Shown piece by piece: positions 24,565 to 32,856 of a DNA stretch of 64,000 nucleotides. The notes under the pieces are model-generated. The model made no database searches. It was not told the origin of the DNA and saw nothing but the letters and a program-made list of their open reading frames with translations. A program made the translations under genes and the position numbers. The first letter of the stretch is position 1; every line of letters starts with the position of its first letter. Source of the stretch: Blastococcus aggregatus (GTDB taxonomy: Bacteria; Actinomycetota; Actinomycetes; Mycobacteriales; Geodermatophilaceae). The stretch covers positions 372,001-436,000 of the forward strand of contig NZ_OBQI01000001.1 of assembly GCF_900221005.1 (NCBI RefSeq), written 5' to 3'.

Positions 24565-25110
24565 GGCGGCGCCGGTCCCGCCGCCGGACCCGTCCCCGGC
24601 CCGCGCCCGCCGCCGGTGCACCGTGCGGTCGAGGATGCCGAGGGTGCCCTTGAGCGCGCTCTCCGGGACGATCGGGAAGGTGAGGAACGGCCGGAGGTCC
24701 TCGCGCAGGTCCGACCAGTCGCAGAACGAGGTGACGAGCGTGCCGCCGTCGGCGGGCTCGAGCCGGTAGCCGTAGACGTGCCGCAGCGGGGGCTTGATCG
24801 TGCCCTCGATGGTCCAGGCGATCTCGCGGTCGGGCCGGTAGGTCGCGATGACCACCTCGACGTCGTAGCGCCCCATGGGCAGGTCGCCGAGGGCCTCCCG
24901 GTCCATGTGCACGAGGAACCGGTCGCCGACGGCCGAGACCGGCTCGCCCTCGGCGTCCATGAGCATCCCGGAGGCGTCGATGTCGACGTGCCCCTGCGGA
25001 TCGCGCAGCACCGCGAAGACCTCCGCGGGGGTCGCCGGGATCAGCCGGGTCGCCTCGATCCGCTCGGCGGCGGGCTCGGAGGGGGGCGCGGGGACGCTGG
25101 AGCTGCTCAT
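24562..25110 (-). CDS. SRPBCC family protein
   Basis: This 182-residue protein has RIEATRLIPATPAEVFAVLRDPQGHVDIDASG, the N-terminal strand-helix of the SRPBCC fold, then a beta-rich domain ending VTSFCDWSDL and a basic Gly-rich tail. Its layout matches the gene at 26553 (VDAPPDVVFAILADPRQHSRIDGSG); the two paralogues flank mrp. The ligand is unknown. ATG 25110 was chosen; ATG 25122 is also in frame, and neither has a good ribosome binding site. Confidence 0.82.
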   Translation of the reverse strand: MSSSSVPAPPSEPAAERIEATRLIPATPAEVFAVLRDPQGHVDIDASGMLMDAEGEPVSAVGDRFLVHMDREALGDLPMGRYDVEVVIATYRPDREIAWTIEGTIKPPLRHVYGYRLEPADGGTLVTSFCDWSDLREDLRPFLTFPIVPESALKGTLGILDRTVHRRRARAGDGSGGGTGAA

Positions 25111-25270
25111 GCGAGGAAGCATGGCACCGACCTGAGCAGCAGATCACCCCTGCGCTCGGCGGCGCCCTGCCCGGGCCGCCGTACAGTGGCGACGTCCCGA
25201 GTGCGCCGGCCTGCGCTCCTGTCGCGGCAGGCCACCCACGGGTCCCCCGTCGAAGGAGACACACACCCCG

Positions 25271-26422
25271 ATGACCGACACCATGACCGGCAGCCCGGCG
25301 CTCGACGCCATCACCGCCGCTCTGGCCACCGTCCAGGATCCCGAGATCAACCGCCCGCTCACCGAGCTGGGCATGGTCAAGGACGTCCAGATCGGCGCGG
25401 ACGGTTCCGTGCGCGTCGAGGTCTACCTGACCGTCGCCGGCTGTCCGATGCGCGAGACGATCACCAACCGGGTCACCACCGCGGTCGGGGCCGTCGCGGG
25501 GGTGACCTCGGTGCAGGTCGGGCTGGACGTCATGAACGACGAGCAGCGCGCCGAGCTGCGCAAGACCGTCCGCGGCACCGACGTCGCCGAGCCGGTCATC
25601 CCCTTCGCCCAGCCCGGCTCGCTCACCCGCGTCTACGCGGTGGCGTCGGGCAAGGGCGGCGTCGGCAAGTCCTCGGTCACCGTGAACCTGGCCGCCGCGC
25701 TGGCCAAGCGCGGCCTGTCCGTCGGCGTCGTGGACGCCGACATCTACGGCCACTCGGTGCCGCGGATGCTGGGCACCGACGAGAAGCCGACCCAGGTCGA
25801 CAGCATGATCATGCCGCCGCAGGCCCTCGGGGTGAAGCTGATCTCGATCGGCATGTTCACCCCGGGCAACACCCCGGTCGTGTGGCGCGGGCCGATGCTG
25901 CACCGCGCGCTGCAGCAGTTCCTCGCCGACGTGTGGTGGGGCGACCTGGACGTCCTCCTGCTGGACCTCCCCCCGGGCACCGGCGACGTCGCGATCTCGA
26001 TCGCGCAGCTGCTGCCGAACGCCGAGATCCTCATCGTCACGACTCCGCAGCTCGCCGCCGCCGAGGTGGCCGAGCGCGCGGGTGCGATCGCGACGCAGAC
26101 CCACCAGCAGGTGGTCGGCGTCATCGAGAACATGTCCTGGCTGGAGCTCCCCGACGGCTCGCGCATGGAGATCTTCGGCTCCGGCGGCGGCGAGGCGGTC
26201 TCCGACGCCCTGACCAAGACCCTCGGCGCCCGCGTGCCGGTGCTCGGTCAGATCCCGCTCGACACGCGACTGCGGGAGTGCGGCGACGCCGGCGCCCCGA
26301 TCGTGCTGACCGAGCCGGACTCCCCGGCCGCGCAGGCACTCATCAAGATCGCCGACGGGCTGGCCAGCCGCCAGCGCGGGCTGTCGGGCATGTCGCTGGG
26401 CCTCACGCCGGTCAAGCGATAA
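25271..26422 (+). CDS. mrp: Mrp/ApbC-type Fe-S cluster carrier ATPase
   Basis: This 383-residue protein has an N-terminal MIP18/DUF59 domain (VQDPEINRPLTELGMVKDV, VAGCPMRETI), then a ParA-like P-loop domain with deviant Walker A GKGGVGKS (about 130-137), VVDADIYGHSVPRML and LDLPPGTGD. Mrp proteins carry and transfer Fe-S clusters. The CxxC pair found in E. coli ApbC after NMS is absent (NMSWLELPDGSRMEIFG). ATG 25271 follows GAAGGAG, and TACAGT near 25181 is a plausible -10. In mycobacteria mrp keeps the same company. Confidence 0.92.
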   Translation: MTDTMTGSPALDAITAALATVQDPEINRPLTELGMVKDVQIGADGSVRVEVYLTVAGCPMRETITNRVTTAVGAVAGVTSVQVGLDVMNDEQRAELRKTVRGTDVAEPVIPFAQPGSLTRVYAVASGKGGVGKSSVTVNLAAALAKRGLSVGVVDADIYGHSVPRMLGTDEKPTQVDSMIMPPQALGVKLISIGMFTPGNTPVVWRGPMLHRALQQFLADVWWGDLDVLLLDLPPGTGDVAISIAQLLPNAEILIVTTPQLAAAEVAERAGAIATQTHQQVVGVIENMSWLELPDGSRMEIFGSGGGEAVSDALTKTLGARVPVLGQIPLDTRLRECGDAGAPIVLTEPDSPAAQALIKIADGLASRQRGLSGMSLGLTPVKR

Positions 26423-26426
26423 CCCT

Positions 26427-26462
26427 GTCGTCCTCCGGACGACACCGCGTCCAGGTGTCGTC
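26427..26462 (+). terminator. Alternative overlapping hairpins downstream of mrp
   Basis: GTCGTCC (26427-26433) can pair with GGACGAC (26437-26443). GACGACACC (26438-26446) can pair with GGTGTCGTC (26454-26462). The two perfect stems share bases, so only one can form at a time. A third pair, GTCGTGCC/GGCACGAC (26485-26492/26519-26526), follows. They begin five bases after the mrp stop and probably terminate its transcript. Confidence 0.5.
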
Positions 26463-26539
26463 CCGACGTGCGCTGAGCCGCTGCGTCGTGCCTGCGCGGA
26501 ACCCTCCGGGCTCCACTCGGCACGACAGAACTCATGCCC

Positions 26540-26545
26540 TAACGT
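26540..26545 (+). promoter_or_regulatory. Putative leaderless -10 element of the SRPBCC gene
   Basis: TAACGT ends seven bases before GTG 26553, with no ribosome binding site between. Confidence 0.5.
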
Positions 26546-26552
26546 CGGCGGG

Positions 26553-27014
26553 GTGACCGACACGCTGATCTCCGAGAGCATCACCGTCGACGCCCCGCCG
26601 GACGTCGTCTTCGCGATCCTCGCCGACCCCCGCCAGCACTCCCGCATCGACGGCTCCGGCTCGGTCGGCGCGGTGATCAGCGCGCCCGAGCGGCTCACCG
26701 CGACCGGTCAGACCTTCACCGTGCGGATGAAGCTGTTCGGCGTCCCCTATGTGATCCGCAACCGGGTGGTCGAGTTCGAGGCCGGCCGGCAGATCGCCTG
26801 GCGGCACTTCACCGCCAACCGCTGGCGCTACCAGCTCGCGCCCACCGCCGACGGCGGCACGACGGTCACCGAGACCTTCGACGCCTCCCGGGCCGACCGG
26901 GTCACCACCGCCCTCGTGCCCGCGGCGAAGTTCCCGGAGCGCAACCGCGCCGGCATCCTCGGCACGCTGCAGCGGCTCAAGGTCGCGGCCGAGAAGGACG
27001 CCGCGAACCTCTAG
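26553..27014 (+). CDS. SRPBCC family protein
   Basis: This 153-residue protein has SITVDAPPDVVFAILADPRQHSRIDGSG, MKLFGVPYVIRNRVVEFE, IAWRHFTANRWRYQL and a C-terminal helix ERNRAGILGTLQRLK, a standard SRPBCC ligand-binding barrel. It is the closest relative in the window of the 24562 gene. GTG 26553 seems leaderless. Its stop TAG lies in CTAG (27011-27014), which is also the stop of convergent tatB, so the two genes overlap by four bases. Confidence 0.85.
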   Translation: MTDTLISESITVDAPPDVVFAILADPRQHSRIDGSGSVGAVISAPERLTATGQTFTVRMKLFGVPYVIRNRVVEFEAGRQIAWRHFTANRWRYQLAPTADGGTTVTETFDASRADRVTTALVPAAKFPERNRAGILGTLQRLKVAAEKDAANL

Positions 27015-27376
27015 GTCGCGTCGGGGTCGAAGGGGGGCGGGACGGCGCGGTCCCGCGGCCGGGCCGCCCTCGGACCGGCGGCGGCAGCGGAGGCCGCGGT
27101 GCTCCCGCTCCGCGCCACCGGCTCGTCGTCCTCGAAGAGCTGGCTGCGGATGAACGTGCGCGGGTGGTACTTGCGCAGGTCGAGGTCGCGCAGCTCCGGC
27201 AGGTCGTCGCCCAGGGTCTCGTTGACCTGGGCGCGCACTCCGGTGATCGCGGTGCGCGCCTTCTTCAGCCCGGCGGCGGCGTCCTTGGCCAGGTGCGGCA
27301 GGCGCTCGGGCCCGAAGATGAACAGGGCGGCGAGCGCCAGGACGATGATCTCGCCCCAGCCGATCGAGTCGAACAC
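27011..27376 (-). CDS. tatB: Twin-arginine translocase subunit TatB
   Basis: This 121-residue protein begins MFDSIGWGEIIVLALAALFIFGPERLPHLAKD: one transmembrane helix, the FGPERLP hinge and an amphipathic helix, as in TatB. A disordered Ala/Pro/Arg tail follows. TatB binds Tat signal peptides with TatC. The short helix spacing and the position next to htrA-rseA-sigE match mycobacterial tatB. The GTG start is preceded by GGAGAG. TatA and TatC are not in the window. Confidence 0.92.
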   Translation of the reverse strand: MFDSIGWGEIIVLALAALFIFGPERLPHLAKDAAAGLKKARTAITGVRAQVNETLGDDLPELRDLDLRKYHPRTFIRSQLFEDDEPVARSGSTAASAAAAGPRAARPRDRAVPPPFDPDAT

Positions 27377-27432
27377 CGCCGCTCTCCGTTCCTCCGGCCC
27401 GCACCGCGCGCCGTCCCCAGGGTAGGCGGCGG

Positions 27433-28914
27433 TCAGGCGGCGTCGAGCGTCGCCCGGAGCTCCTGCGAGCTGCCGCCGCGCACGACCTCGACGGTGATCT
27501 CCTCACCGGGGTCGTGCCGGTCGACGGCGACGACCAGTTCCTCGGAGCTCCCGACGGGGTCGCCGTCCACCGCGATGATGACGTCCTGCTCCCGCAGGCC
27601 GGCCTCGGCACCGGCGCTGCCCGGCTCGACGTTGAGCACCAGGGCGCCGTCGCGGGTGCCGTCGGTGACCGAGCGGGCGTTCACGCCGAGCGAGGAGTGC
27701 ACCGCGCTGCCGGTGGAGATGAGCTGCTCGGCGATGTCGCGCACCGTGTCGATCGGGATGGCGAAGCCCAGGCCGATCGAGCCGCCGGTGGTGCCGTTGC
27801 CCCCGAGCGAGGCGATCGCGGTGTTGATGCCGACGAGCGCGCCCGTGGTGTCGACCAGCGCGCCACCGGAGTTGCCCGGGTTGATCGGGGCGTCGGTCTG
27901 CACGGCGCTGATGACGGCGTTGGTGTCGCTGCCCTCCCCGCCGAGGCGCACCGGCCGCTCGAGGGCGCTGACGATGCCGCTGGTGACCGTGCCGGCCAGC
28001 CCGAGCGGCGAGCCGATGGCGACCACCGGGTCGCCGACGACGACGCTCTCCGACGTCCCGAGCGCGGCCGTCACGAGACCGGGCTTCTCCACCTTGATGA
28101 CGGCGAGGTCGCTGGCCGGGTCGCGGCCGACGATCCGCGCCTCCGAGCCGCTGCCGTCGGAGAACACCGCGCGGATCTCGGCGCCCTCGACGTCGTCGGC
28201 GCCGGAGACGACGTGGTTGTTGGTGACGATGTAGCCCTCGTCGCCGTCGATCACCACGCCGGAGCCGGTGGCGCCGCCCTGGCCGACGCGCACTTCGATC
28301 GACACGACCGCGGGCATCACCTCGGCGGCGATGGCCGAGACGGAGCCCGGCTCGCGGGTGATGCCGGGATCGACCTGGGTCAGCGTCGTGTCGGGCGAGA
28401 GCAGCGGCGACTCGGGCGTGGCGCGGGTCAGGAACCAGCCGACGCCGCCGCCCACGGCTCCGACGAGCAGGACGGCCAGCAGGATCAGGGCCGAGAGCCG
28501 CACGGAGACGTCGGCCAGCCGGACCTTCCTGCGTCCCTTGGGGTCGACGACGATCGGGCCGGCCTGCTCCGCGGCCTCGTCCGGGTAGACCGCGGGCGCG
28601 CCGAGACCGGCAGGCGCGTAGGGGTCGCGCCACGGGTCGCTGCGCGCATCGGACTTCCACCACGGCCCGGCGGCGGTGCGCCGACGTCCCGGTCGGCCGG
28701 ACGGGGGCTCCTGCAGTCCGCGCCCGCCCGTCGTGCCCGGCCCGAAGGCGCGGATCAGTGCCTCGGGGGGCGGCGGCGGAACCGGGCGGGCCGGCATCCG
28801 GGGGCGGTCGTCGGAGAAGCTGCCGGGCACGCTCTCGGGGCGACCGAAGGCGGTCTGCTGCCCGGCACCGGGCTCCGGCGCGACCGCGCGGCGCGGCGCG
28901 AGCCGGTCGGGCAC
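27433..28914 (-). CDS. htrA: HtrA-like membrane-anchored serine protease with PDZ domain
   Basis: From GTG 28914 the protein has 493 residues: a long Pro-rich cytoplasmic N-terminus, a transmembrane helix (about 140-162), a trypsin-like domain with His 234 (VTNNHVV), Asp 269 (PASDLAVIKV) and Ser 349 (INPGNSGGAL), and a C-terminal PDZ domain (about 395-490). It degrades or refolds damaged envelope proteins, in the SigE stress regulon in mycobacteria. Upstream of 28914 the frame stays open with coding-like composition for 34 codons to a CTG at 29016 that overlaps the rseA stop. The true start may be that CTG. Confidence 0.9.
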   Translation of the reverse strand: MPDRLAPRRAVAPEPGAGQQTAFGRPESVPGSFSDDRPRMPARPVPPPPPEALIRAFGPGTTGGRGLQEPPSGRPGRRRTAAGPWWKSDARSDPWRDPYAPAGLGAPAVYPDEAAEQAGPIVVDPKGRRKVRLADVSVRLSALILLAVLLVGAVGGGVGWFLTRATPESPLLSPDTTLTQVDPGITREPGSVSAIAAEVMPAVVSIEVRVGQGGATGSGVVIDGDEGYIVTNNHVVSGADDVEGAEIRAVFSDGSGSEARIVGRDPASDLAVIKVEKPGLVTAALGTSESVVVGDPVVAIGSPLGLAGTVTSGIVSALERPVRLGGEGSDTNAVISAVQTDAPINPGNSGGALVDTTGALVGINTAIASLGGNGTTGGSIGLGFAIPIDTVRDIAEQLISTGSAVHSSLGVNARSVTDGTRDGALVLNVEPGSAGAEAGLREQDVIIAVDGDPVGSSEELVVAVDRHDPGEEITVEVVRGGSSQELRATLDAA

Positions 28915-29012
28915 CTCGCCGAACGGTCCGTCGGCGCCGGACGGCCGGGCGAACGCCCCGTCATCGGGGGGCGAGGCGTCGGCCGGTGGAGTGCCGCGGT
29001 CGTCGGGACCGG

Positions 29013-29582
29013 TCAGGGGGTGCCGCCCGGCTCACCGAGCGGGGCGGTCGCCCCGGTGTTCAGCGTGCGCACCACCGGCGGGACGACGTCCGTGTGCTCG
29101 CGGACGGCGGAGTCGGCCACGCTCCCGGGAGCGACCGGGACGTCGGGCGGCAGGTTGAGCGCCAGCGCGGTGACCCCGGCGCCGAGGCCGGCGAGGGTGC
29201 CCACCAGCCCGCGTCGCAGCCAGCGGGCGTGGTCGGGCCGGTGCGGGCGCTCCTGGGGCGAGAGGTCGACCTCCCAGGCGGCGCCGTCGCGCACGGTGAA
29301 CCGGCCGGCGTCCGCGCCGAGCGACAGCGGACCGCCGCCGGAGCCGGGCACCTCGGCGGTGAAGGGGATGGCGCACAGCCGTGACATCAGGTCGCCGGGC
29401 ACGGCCACCTCCTGCGAGCCGTGCAGGGCGTCCTTGGCCTCGCGCTGCGCCTGGACCGCCATCCGGCACTGCAGGCAGCCGGCCAGGTGCCGGGCCGCGC
29501 GCGCGGCGGGGCCCGCGGTCAGCTCGCCGTCGACGAGGGCCGCGATCGCCTCCTGGGCCAGGTGGCTCTCCGGCATGCTCAC
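29013..29582 (-). CDS. rseA: Zinc-binding anti-sigma factor (RseA-like)
   Basis: This 189-residue protein has an N-terminal anti-sigma domain with the HxxxCxxC zinc motif (RHLAGCLQC). One central transmembrane helix ([21 protein letters not shown]) and an extracytoplasmic tail follow. It should bind and silence SigE, encoded immediately upstream, and release it during envelope stress. GTG 29582 overlaps the sigE stop (GTGA) and has GGAG four bases upstream; ATG 29576 is an alternative. The mycobacterial homologue is soluble-like; here a membrane helix is visible. Confidence 0.88.
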   Translation of the reverse strand: MSMPESHLAQEAIAALVDGELTAGPAARAARHLAGCLQCRMAVQAQREAKDALHGSQEVAVPGDLMSRLCAIPFTAEVPGSGGGPLSLGADAGRFTVRDGAAWEVDLSPQERPHRPDHARWLRRGLVGTLAGLGAGVTALALNLPPDVPVAPGSVADSAVREHTDVVPPVVRTLNTGATAPLGEPGGTP

Positions 29583-30166
29583 CGCGCTCCACCCCCGCCC
29601 AGGACGACGTCGTCCTCGGGAATCACGCGGCCGGGGGCCAGGTGGGCCAGGGCCTGCCGGAGCTGCACGCGGCCGCGGTGGATGCGGCTGCGCACGGTGC
29701 CGAGCTTGATGCCCAGCGTCGCCGCGATCTCCTCGTAGGTCAGCCCCTCGATGTCGCAGAGGACGACGGCGACGCGGAACTCGGGCGAGAGCGCGTCGAG
29801 GGCCGCCTGGATCTGCGGGTCGAGGTGCGTGTCGGCGTAGACCTGCTCCGGGCTGGGTGCGCGGCCGGGCAGGCGCTCGGTGTCCTCGGGGAGGGCGTCG
29901 AACCGGATCCGCTGCCGGCGCCGCACCATGTCGAGGAACAGGTTGGTCGTGATGCGGTGCAGCCAGCCCTCGAAGGTGCCGGGCGAGAAGTCGGCGAGCG
30001 AGCGGAAGACCCGGACGAACGTCTCCTGCGTCAGGTCCTCGGCGTCCTGCGGATTGCCGGAGAGGCGGTAGGCCAGCCGGTAGACGCGGGCCGAGTGCTC
30101 GCGCACGACCTGCTCCCAGGTGGGCGCGACCCAGGTCTCGACCTCGGGACGGCTCGGCTCGGACAC
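29579..30166 (-). CDS. sigE: ECF RNA polymerase sigma factor SigE
   Basis: This 195-residue sigma-70 ECF factor has region 2 ([48 protein letters not shown]) and region 4 ([40 protein letters not shown]). Similarity to mycobacterial SigE is strong, including [19 protein letters not shown]. It directs the envelope-stress regulon. GTG 30166 was chosen because GATACT lies six bases upstream (leaderless); an in-frame GTG at 30247 would add 27 residues with poor codon bias. It is first in sigE-rseA-htrA. Confidence 0.93.
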   Translation of the reverse strand: MSEPSRPEVETWVAPTWEQVVREHSARVYRLAYRLSGNPQDAEDLTQETFVRVFRSLADFSPGTFEGWLHRITTNLFLDMVRRRQRIRFDALPEDTERLPGRAPSPEQVYADTHLDPQIQAALDALSPEFRVAVVLCDIEGLTYEEIAATLGIKLGTVRSRIHRGRVQLRQALAHLAPGRVIPEDDVVLGGGGAR

Positions 30167-30172
30167 GGCGCC

Positions 30173-30178
30173 AGTATC
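30173..30178 (-). promoter_or_regulatory. Putative leaderless -10 element of sigE
   Basis: GATACT on the minus strand ends six bases before GTG 30166. No ribosome binding site is seen. Confidence 0.45.
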
Positions 30179-30363
30179 CCCGATGACGGCCCCGGCGACC
30201 GGATCGGCGTCGGAGGGTCGGGTGGACACGGGTCGCGTAAGGGCCACGTCCGGTCCAACGGGCGGGGCCGAGGGCGGTGTTCCCCTGCGTCACTCTTGCC
30301 AGTGAACTCACAGGCCGGCGTCGTTCCGGGGCGTCCCGAGGGCGGTCGCGCGCCCGCGGCCAC

Positions 30364-30369
30364 TACCCT
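30364..30369 (+). promoter_or_regulatory. Putative leaderless -10 element of the O-methyltransferase gene
   Basis: TACCCT ends six bases before GTG 30376 (nine before ATG 30379). There is no ribosome binding site. Confidence 0.5.
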
Positions 30370-30375
30370 CGGCCG

Positions 30376-31035
30376 GTGATGAGCGCCCACCCACCGCCGC
30401 CGGGGAGCGGCTCGGAGGGCGCCGCCTACGCCGACCGCTACGCCGCCGAGACGCCCGAGATGACCGCCGCGCGCGACCGCGCCGCCCGCCTGCCGGGCCC
30501 ACCGCCGGTCGAGCCCGCCGTCGGCGCCGTGCTCGCGGTGCTCGCCGCCGGTGTGGAGGCGCGCTCGGTGGTCTCGATCGGCAGCGGCGGCGGGCTGGCC
30601 GGTCTGTGGCTGCTGCGCGGCATGCGACCCGACGGCGTGCTCACCGCCCTGGACGGCGACCCCGAGCAGCTCCGTGCCGCGCGGGCCGCCTTCGCCGGCG
30701 CCGGGGTGCCGTCGGGCCGGACCCGGCTGATCTTCGGCACCCCCGCCGAGGTGCTGCCCCGGCTCTCCCCCGGCGCCTACGACATGGTGGTCTGCGCCGG
30801 CCCCCCGCGGGAGTACGCGGCCCAGCTGACCGGGCTGCTCGACCTGGTGCGGGTCGGCGGGACGCTGACCTGCCACGGTCTGCTGGCCGACGGGCGGATC
30901 GCCGACCGCACCGCCCGCGACCCGCAGACCGTCGCCTGGCGGGAGATCGCCCGCGGCATCCGCGAGGACGAGGCCCTGACCTCCGCGGTCCTGCCCATCG
31001 GCGAGGGCCTGCTCGTGGCGACCAAGCGGAGCTGA
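30376..31035 (+). CDS. SAM-dependent O-methyltransferase (divergent from sigE)
   Basis: This 219-residue class I methyltransferase has the SAM motif VVSIGSGGGLAGLWLLRG, LTALDGDPEQLRAARAAF (acidic ribose contact) and DMVVCAGPP, close to the caffeoyl-CoA/catechol O-methyltransferase-like family. Mycobacteria have the same gene divergent from sigE (Rv1220c), but its substrate is unknown to me. GTG 30376 fits a leaderless start; ATG 30379 is immediately adjacent. It converges with the 2'-5' RNA ligase-like gene, whose stop is one base away. Confidence 0.87.
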   Translation: MMSAHPPPPGSGSEGAAYADRYAAETPEMTAARDRAARLPGPPPVEPAVGAVLAVLAAGVEARSVVSIGSGGGLAGLWLLRGMRPDGVLTALDGDPEQLRAARAAFAGAGVPSGRTRLIFGTPAEVLPRLSPGAYDMVVCAGPPREYAAQLTGLLDLVRVGGTLTCHGLLADGRIADRTARDPQTVAWREIARGIREDEALTSAVLPIGEGLLVATKRS

Positions 31036-31036
31036 C

Positions 31037-31564
31037 TCAGCGGAACGGGTGCTCGCTCACCGCGGCCCACGGCCCGCCGAGGTAGCGCCACAGCCCCAGG
31101 CCGCGGGCGCGGACGGTCTCCGGCACGAACTCCGCGGCCAGCCGCTCGTGCAGAGCACGAGCCACCGCCGGGTCGACCTTGTTCTGCACGGTGACGTGCG
31201 GGGCGTGCCGCTGCCGGTCCTGCGGGGTGAGCCAGGGAGCCCACCCGGACGCCAGCCCGTCGCGCAGCCGGGCCGCCTCCGCGGACTCCAGCACGTAGGC
31301 GACGCCGCGGCCGAGGAAGCGCACGCCGGTCACCGCGACGTCGAAGGCCGTCCGGGCCGCGGCCGCGGCGAGGTCGGCCCGGACGGCGTCGAGGTGCTCG
31401 CCCGGCAGCGCGTGGAACAGCGTCACGTGCGCGGCGAGGTGGTTGCGCTCGGCCGGGAAGTGCCGGGCGCGAAGGCGGTCGAAGCGGTCCTGCGCCGCGT
31501 CGTCCAGCAGCAGCGTGACGACCAGCGGCGCCGGCGGCGCCGGATCAGCCGATGGCGCGGGCAC
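31037..31564 (-). CDS. 2'-5' RNA ligase family protein (2H phosphoesterase)
   Basis: This 175-residue protein carries the two HxT motifs of the 2H superfamily: HVTLF (about 46-50) and HVTVQN (about 122-127). Members ligate or hydrolyse 2',5' or cyclic phosphodiester bonds in RNA or nucleotides. GTG 31564 lies 20 bases inside the end of glgC, so the gene is co-transcribed with glgC, though a functional link to glycogen is not evident. The physiological substrate is unknown. Confidence 0.85.
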   Translation of the reverse strand: MPAPSADPAPPAPLVVTLLLDDAAQDRFDRLRARHFPAERNHLAAHVTLFHALPGEHLDAVRADLAAAAARTAFDVAVTGVRFLGRGVAYVLESAEAARLRDGLASGWAPWLTPQDRQRHAPHVTVQNKVDPAVARALHERLAAEFVPETVRARGLGLWRYLGGPWAAVSEHPFR

Positions 31565-32765
31565 CCTTGCCCAGCACGGTCACGCCGCCGGCGCTGACGG
31601 GGTAGCGCTGCCGGTCGAGCTCGGGATCCACCCCGATGCGTGCGCCCGGCGGCACGATCACGTTCTTGTCCAGGATCGCCCGGCGCACGACCGCGCCCTC
31701 GCCGATGACCACGCCGTCCATGACGACGCTGCCCTCGACCCGCGCGCCCCGCTCCACCCGGACTCCGGGCGAGATCACCGAGTTGTGCACGGCTCCGCCG
31801 CCGATGATCGCGCCGGCGCTGACCATCGACTCCTCCGCCCGGCCGCCCAGCACGAACTTCGCCGGGGGCAGCTGCGGCGGCAGCGTGTAGATCGGCCAGC
31901 GGTCGTTGTAGAGGTTGAACACCGGGGTGACCGAGACCAGGTCCATGTGCGCGTCGTAGTAGGAGTCGATGGTCCCGACGTCGCGCCAGTAACCGTGGTC
32001 GCGCTCGGTGGCGCCGGGCACGACGTTGGTGGAGAAGTCGTAGACCCACGCCTCACCCGCGGCCGCGAGCATCGGCATGATCGAGCCGCCCATGTCGTGC
32101 ACGGAGTCCTCGTCGGCGGCGTCGGTGCGCAGCGCCTCGAGCAGGGCGTCGGTGGTGAAGACGTAGTTGCCCATGGAGGCGAAGCTCTCCTCGGGCGAGT
32201 CCGGCAGGCCGGGCGGGTCCGCCGGCTTCTCTAGGAAGCCGCGCACCTTGCCGTCGGCCGCCGCGTCGATGACGCCGAACTCGGTGGCCTCGCGGCGCGG
32301 CACGCGCAGCCCCGCGATGGTCACCCCCGCACCGGTCTGCAGGTGCTGGTCGATCATCTGCCGCGGGTCCATGCGGTACACGTGGTCGGCCCCGAAGACG
32401 ACGACGATGTCCGGCCGCTCGTCGTAGATCAGGTTGAGGCTCTGGAAGATCGCGTCGGCGCTGCCGGTGTACCAGCGCGGGCCGAGCCGCTGCTGCGCCG
32501 GCATCGGGGCGACGTAGCCGCCGAGCAGCTGGGACATCCGCCACGTGGTGGTGATGTGCCGGTCGAGGCTGTGGCTCTTGTACTGGGTCAGGACGGCGAT
32601 CTGCCGGATGTCGCCGTTGACCAGGTTGGAGAGCACGAAGTCGATGAGGCGGTAGTTGCCGCCGAAGGGCACCGCCGGCTTCGCGCGGTCCTGGGTGAGC
32701 GGCGCCAGCCGCTTCCCCTCACCGCCCGCCAGGACGATGCCGAGAACCCGAGGACCGCCACGCAT
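31545..32765 (-). CDS. glgC: Glucose-1-phosphate adenylyltransferase
   Basis: This 406-residue enzyme makes ADP-glucose from glucose-1-phosphate and ATP for glycogen and alpha-glucan synthesis. It shows [18 protein letters not shown] (nucleotide loop), [37 protein letters not shown] (sugar phosphate) and [11 protein letters not shown], then a C-terminal left-handed beta-helix. ATG 32765 is six bases after TACGTT, so it is probably leaderless. It is divergent from glgA, as in mycobacteria (Rv1213/Rv1212c). Length is standard for the family. Confidence 0.95.
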   Translation of the reverse strand: MRGGPRVLGIVLAGGEGKRLAPLTQDRAKPAVPFGGNYRLIDFVLSNLVNGDIRQIAVLTQYKSHSLDRHITTTWRMSQLLGGYVAPMPAQQRLGPRWYTGSADAIFQSLNLIYDERPDIVVVFGADHVYRMDPRQMIDQHLQTGAGVTIAGLRVPRREATEFGVIDAAADGKVRGFLEKPADPPGLPDSPEESFASMGNYVFTTDALLEALRTDAADEDSVHDMGGSIMPMLAAAGEAWVYDFSTNVVPGATERDHGYWRDVGTIDSYYDAHMDLVSVTPVFNLYNDRWPIYTLPPQLPPAKFVLGGRAEESMVSAGAIIGGGAVHNSVISPGVRVERGARVEGSVVMDGVVIGEGAVVRRAILDKNVIVPPGARIGVDPELDRQRYPVSAGGVTVLGKGARAIG

Positions 32766-32771
32766 GTCCGC

Positions 32772-32777
32772 AACGTA
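32772..32777 (-). promoter_or_regulatory. Putative leaderless -10 element of glgC
   Basis: TACGTT on the minus strand ends six bases before ATG 32765. There is no ribosome binding site. Confidence 0.5.
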
Positions 32778-32844
32778 ACCCCCCTCCGCCGTGGACACTC
32801 CTCGACGAGCCCGACACCACCCCACAGGGGGCATGCCGTCCTTC

Positions 32845-32850
32845 TAGGGT
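32845..32850 (+). promoter_or_regulatory. Putative leaderless -10 element of glgA
   Basis: TAGGGT ends six bases before GTG 32857. There is no ribosome binding site. Confidence 0.5.
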
Positions 32851-32856
32851 GACCGC

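Noticed and set aside
27514-29709. Long plus-strand frame opposite htrA and rseA
   Set aside because: It is the antisense shadow of htrA, whose catalytic triad and PDZ domain are intact in the opposite strand.
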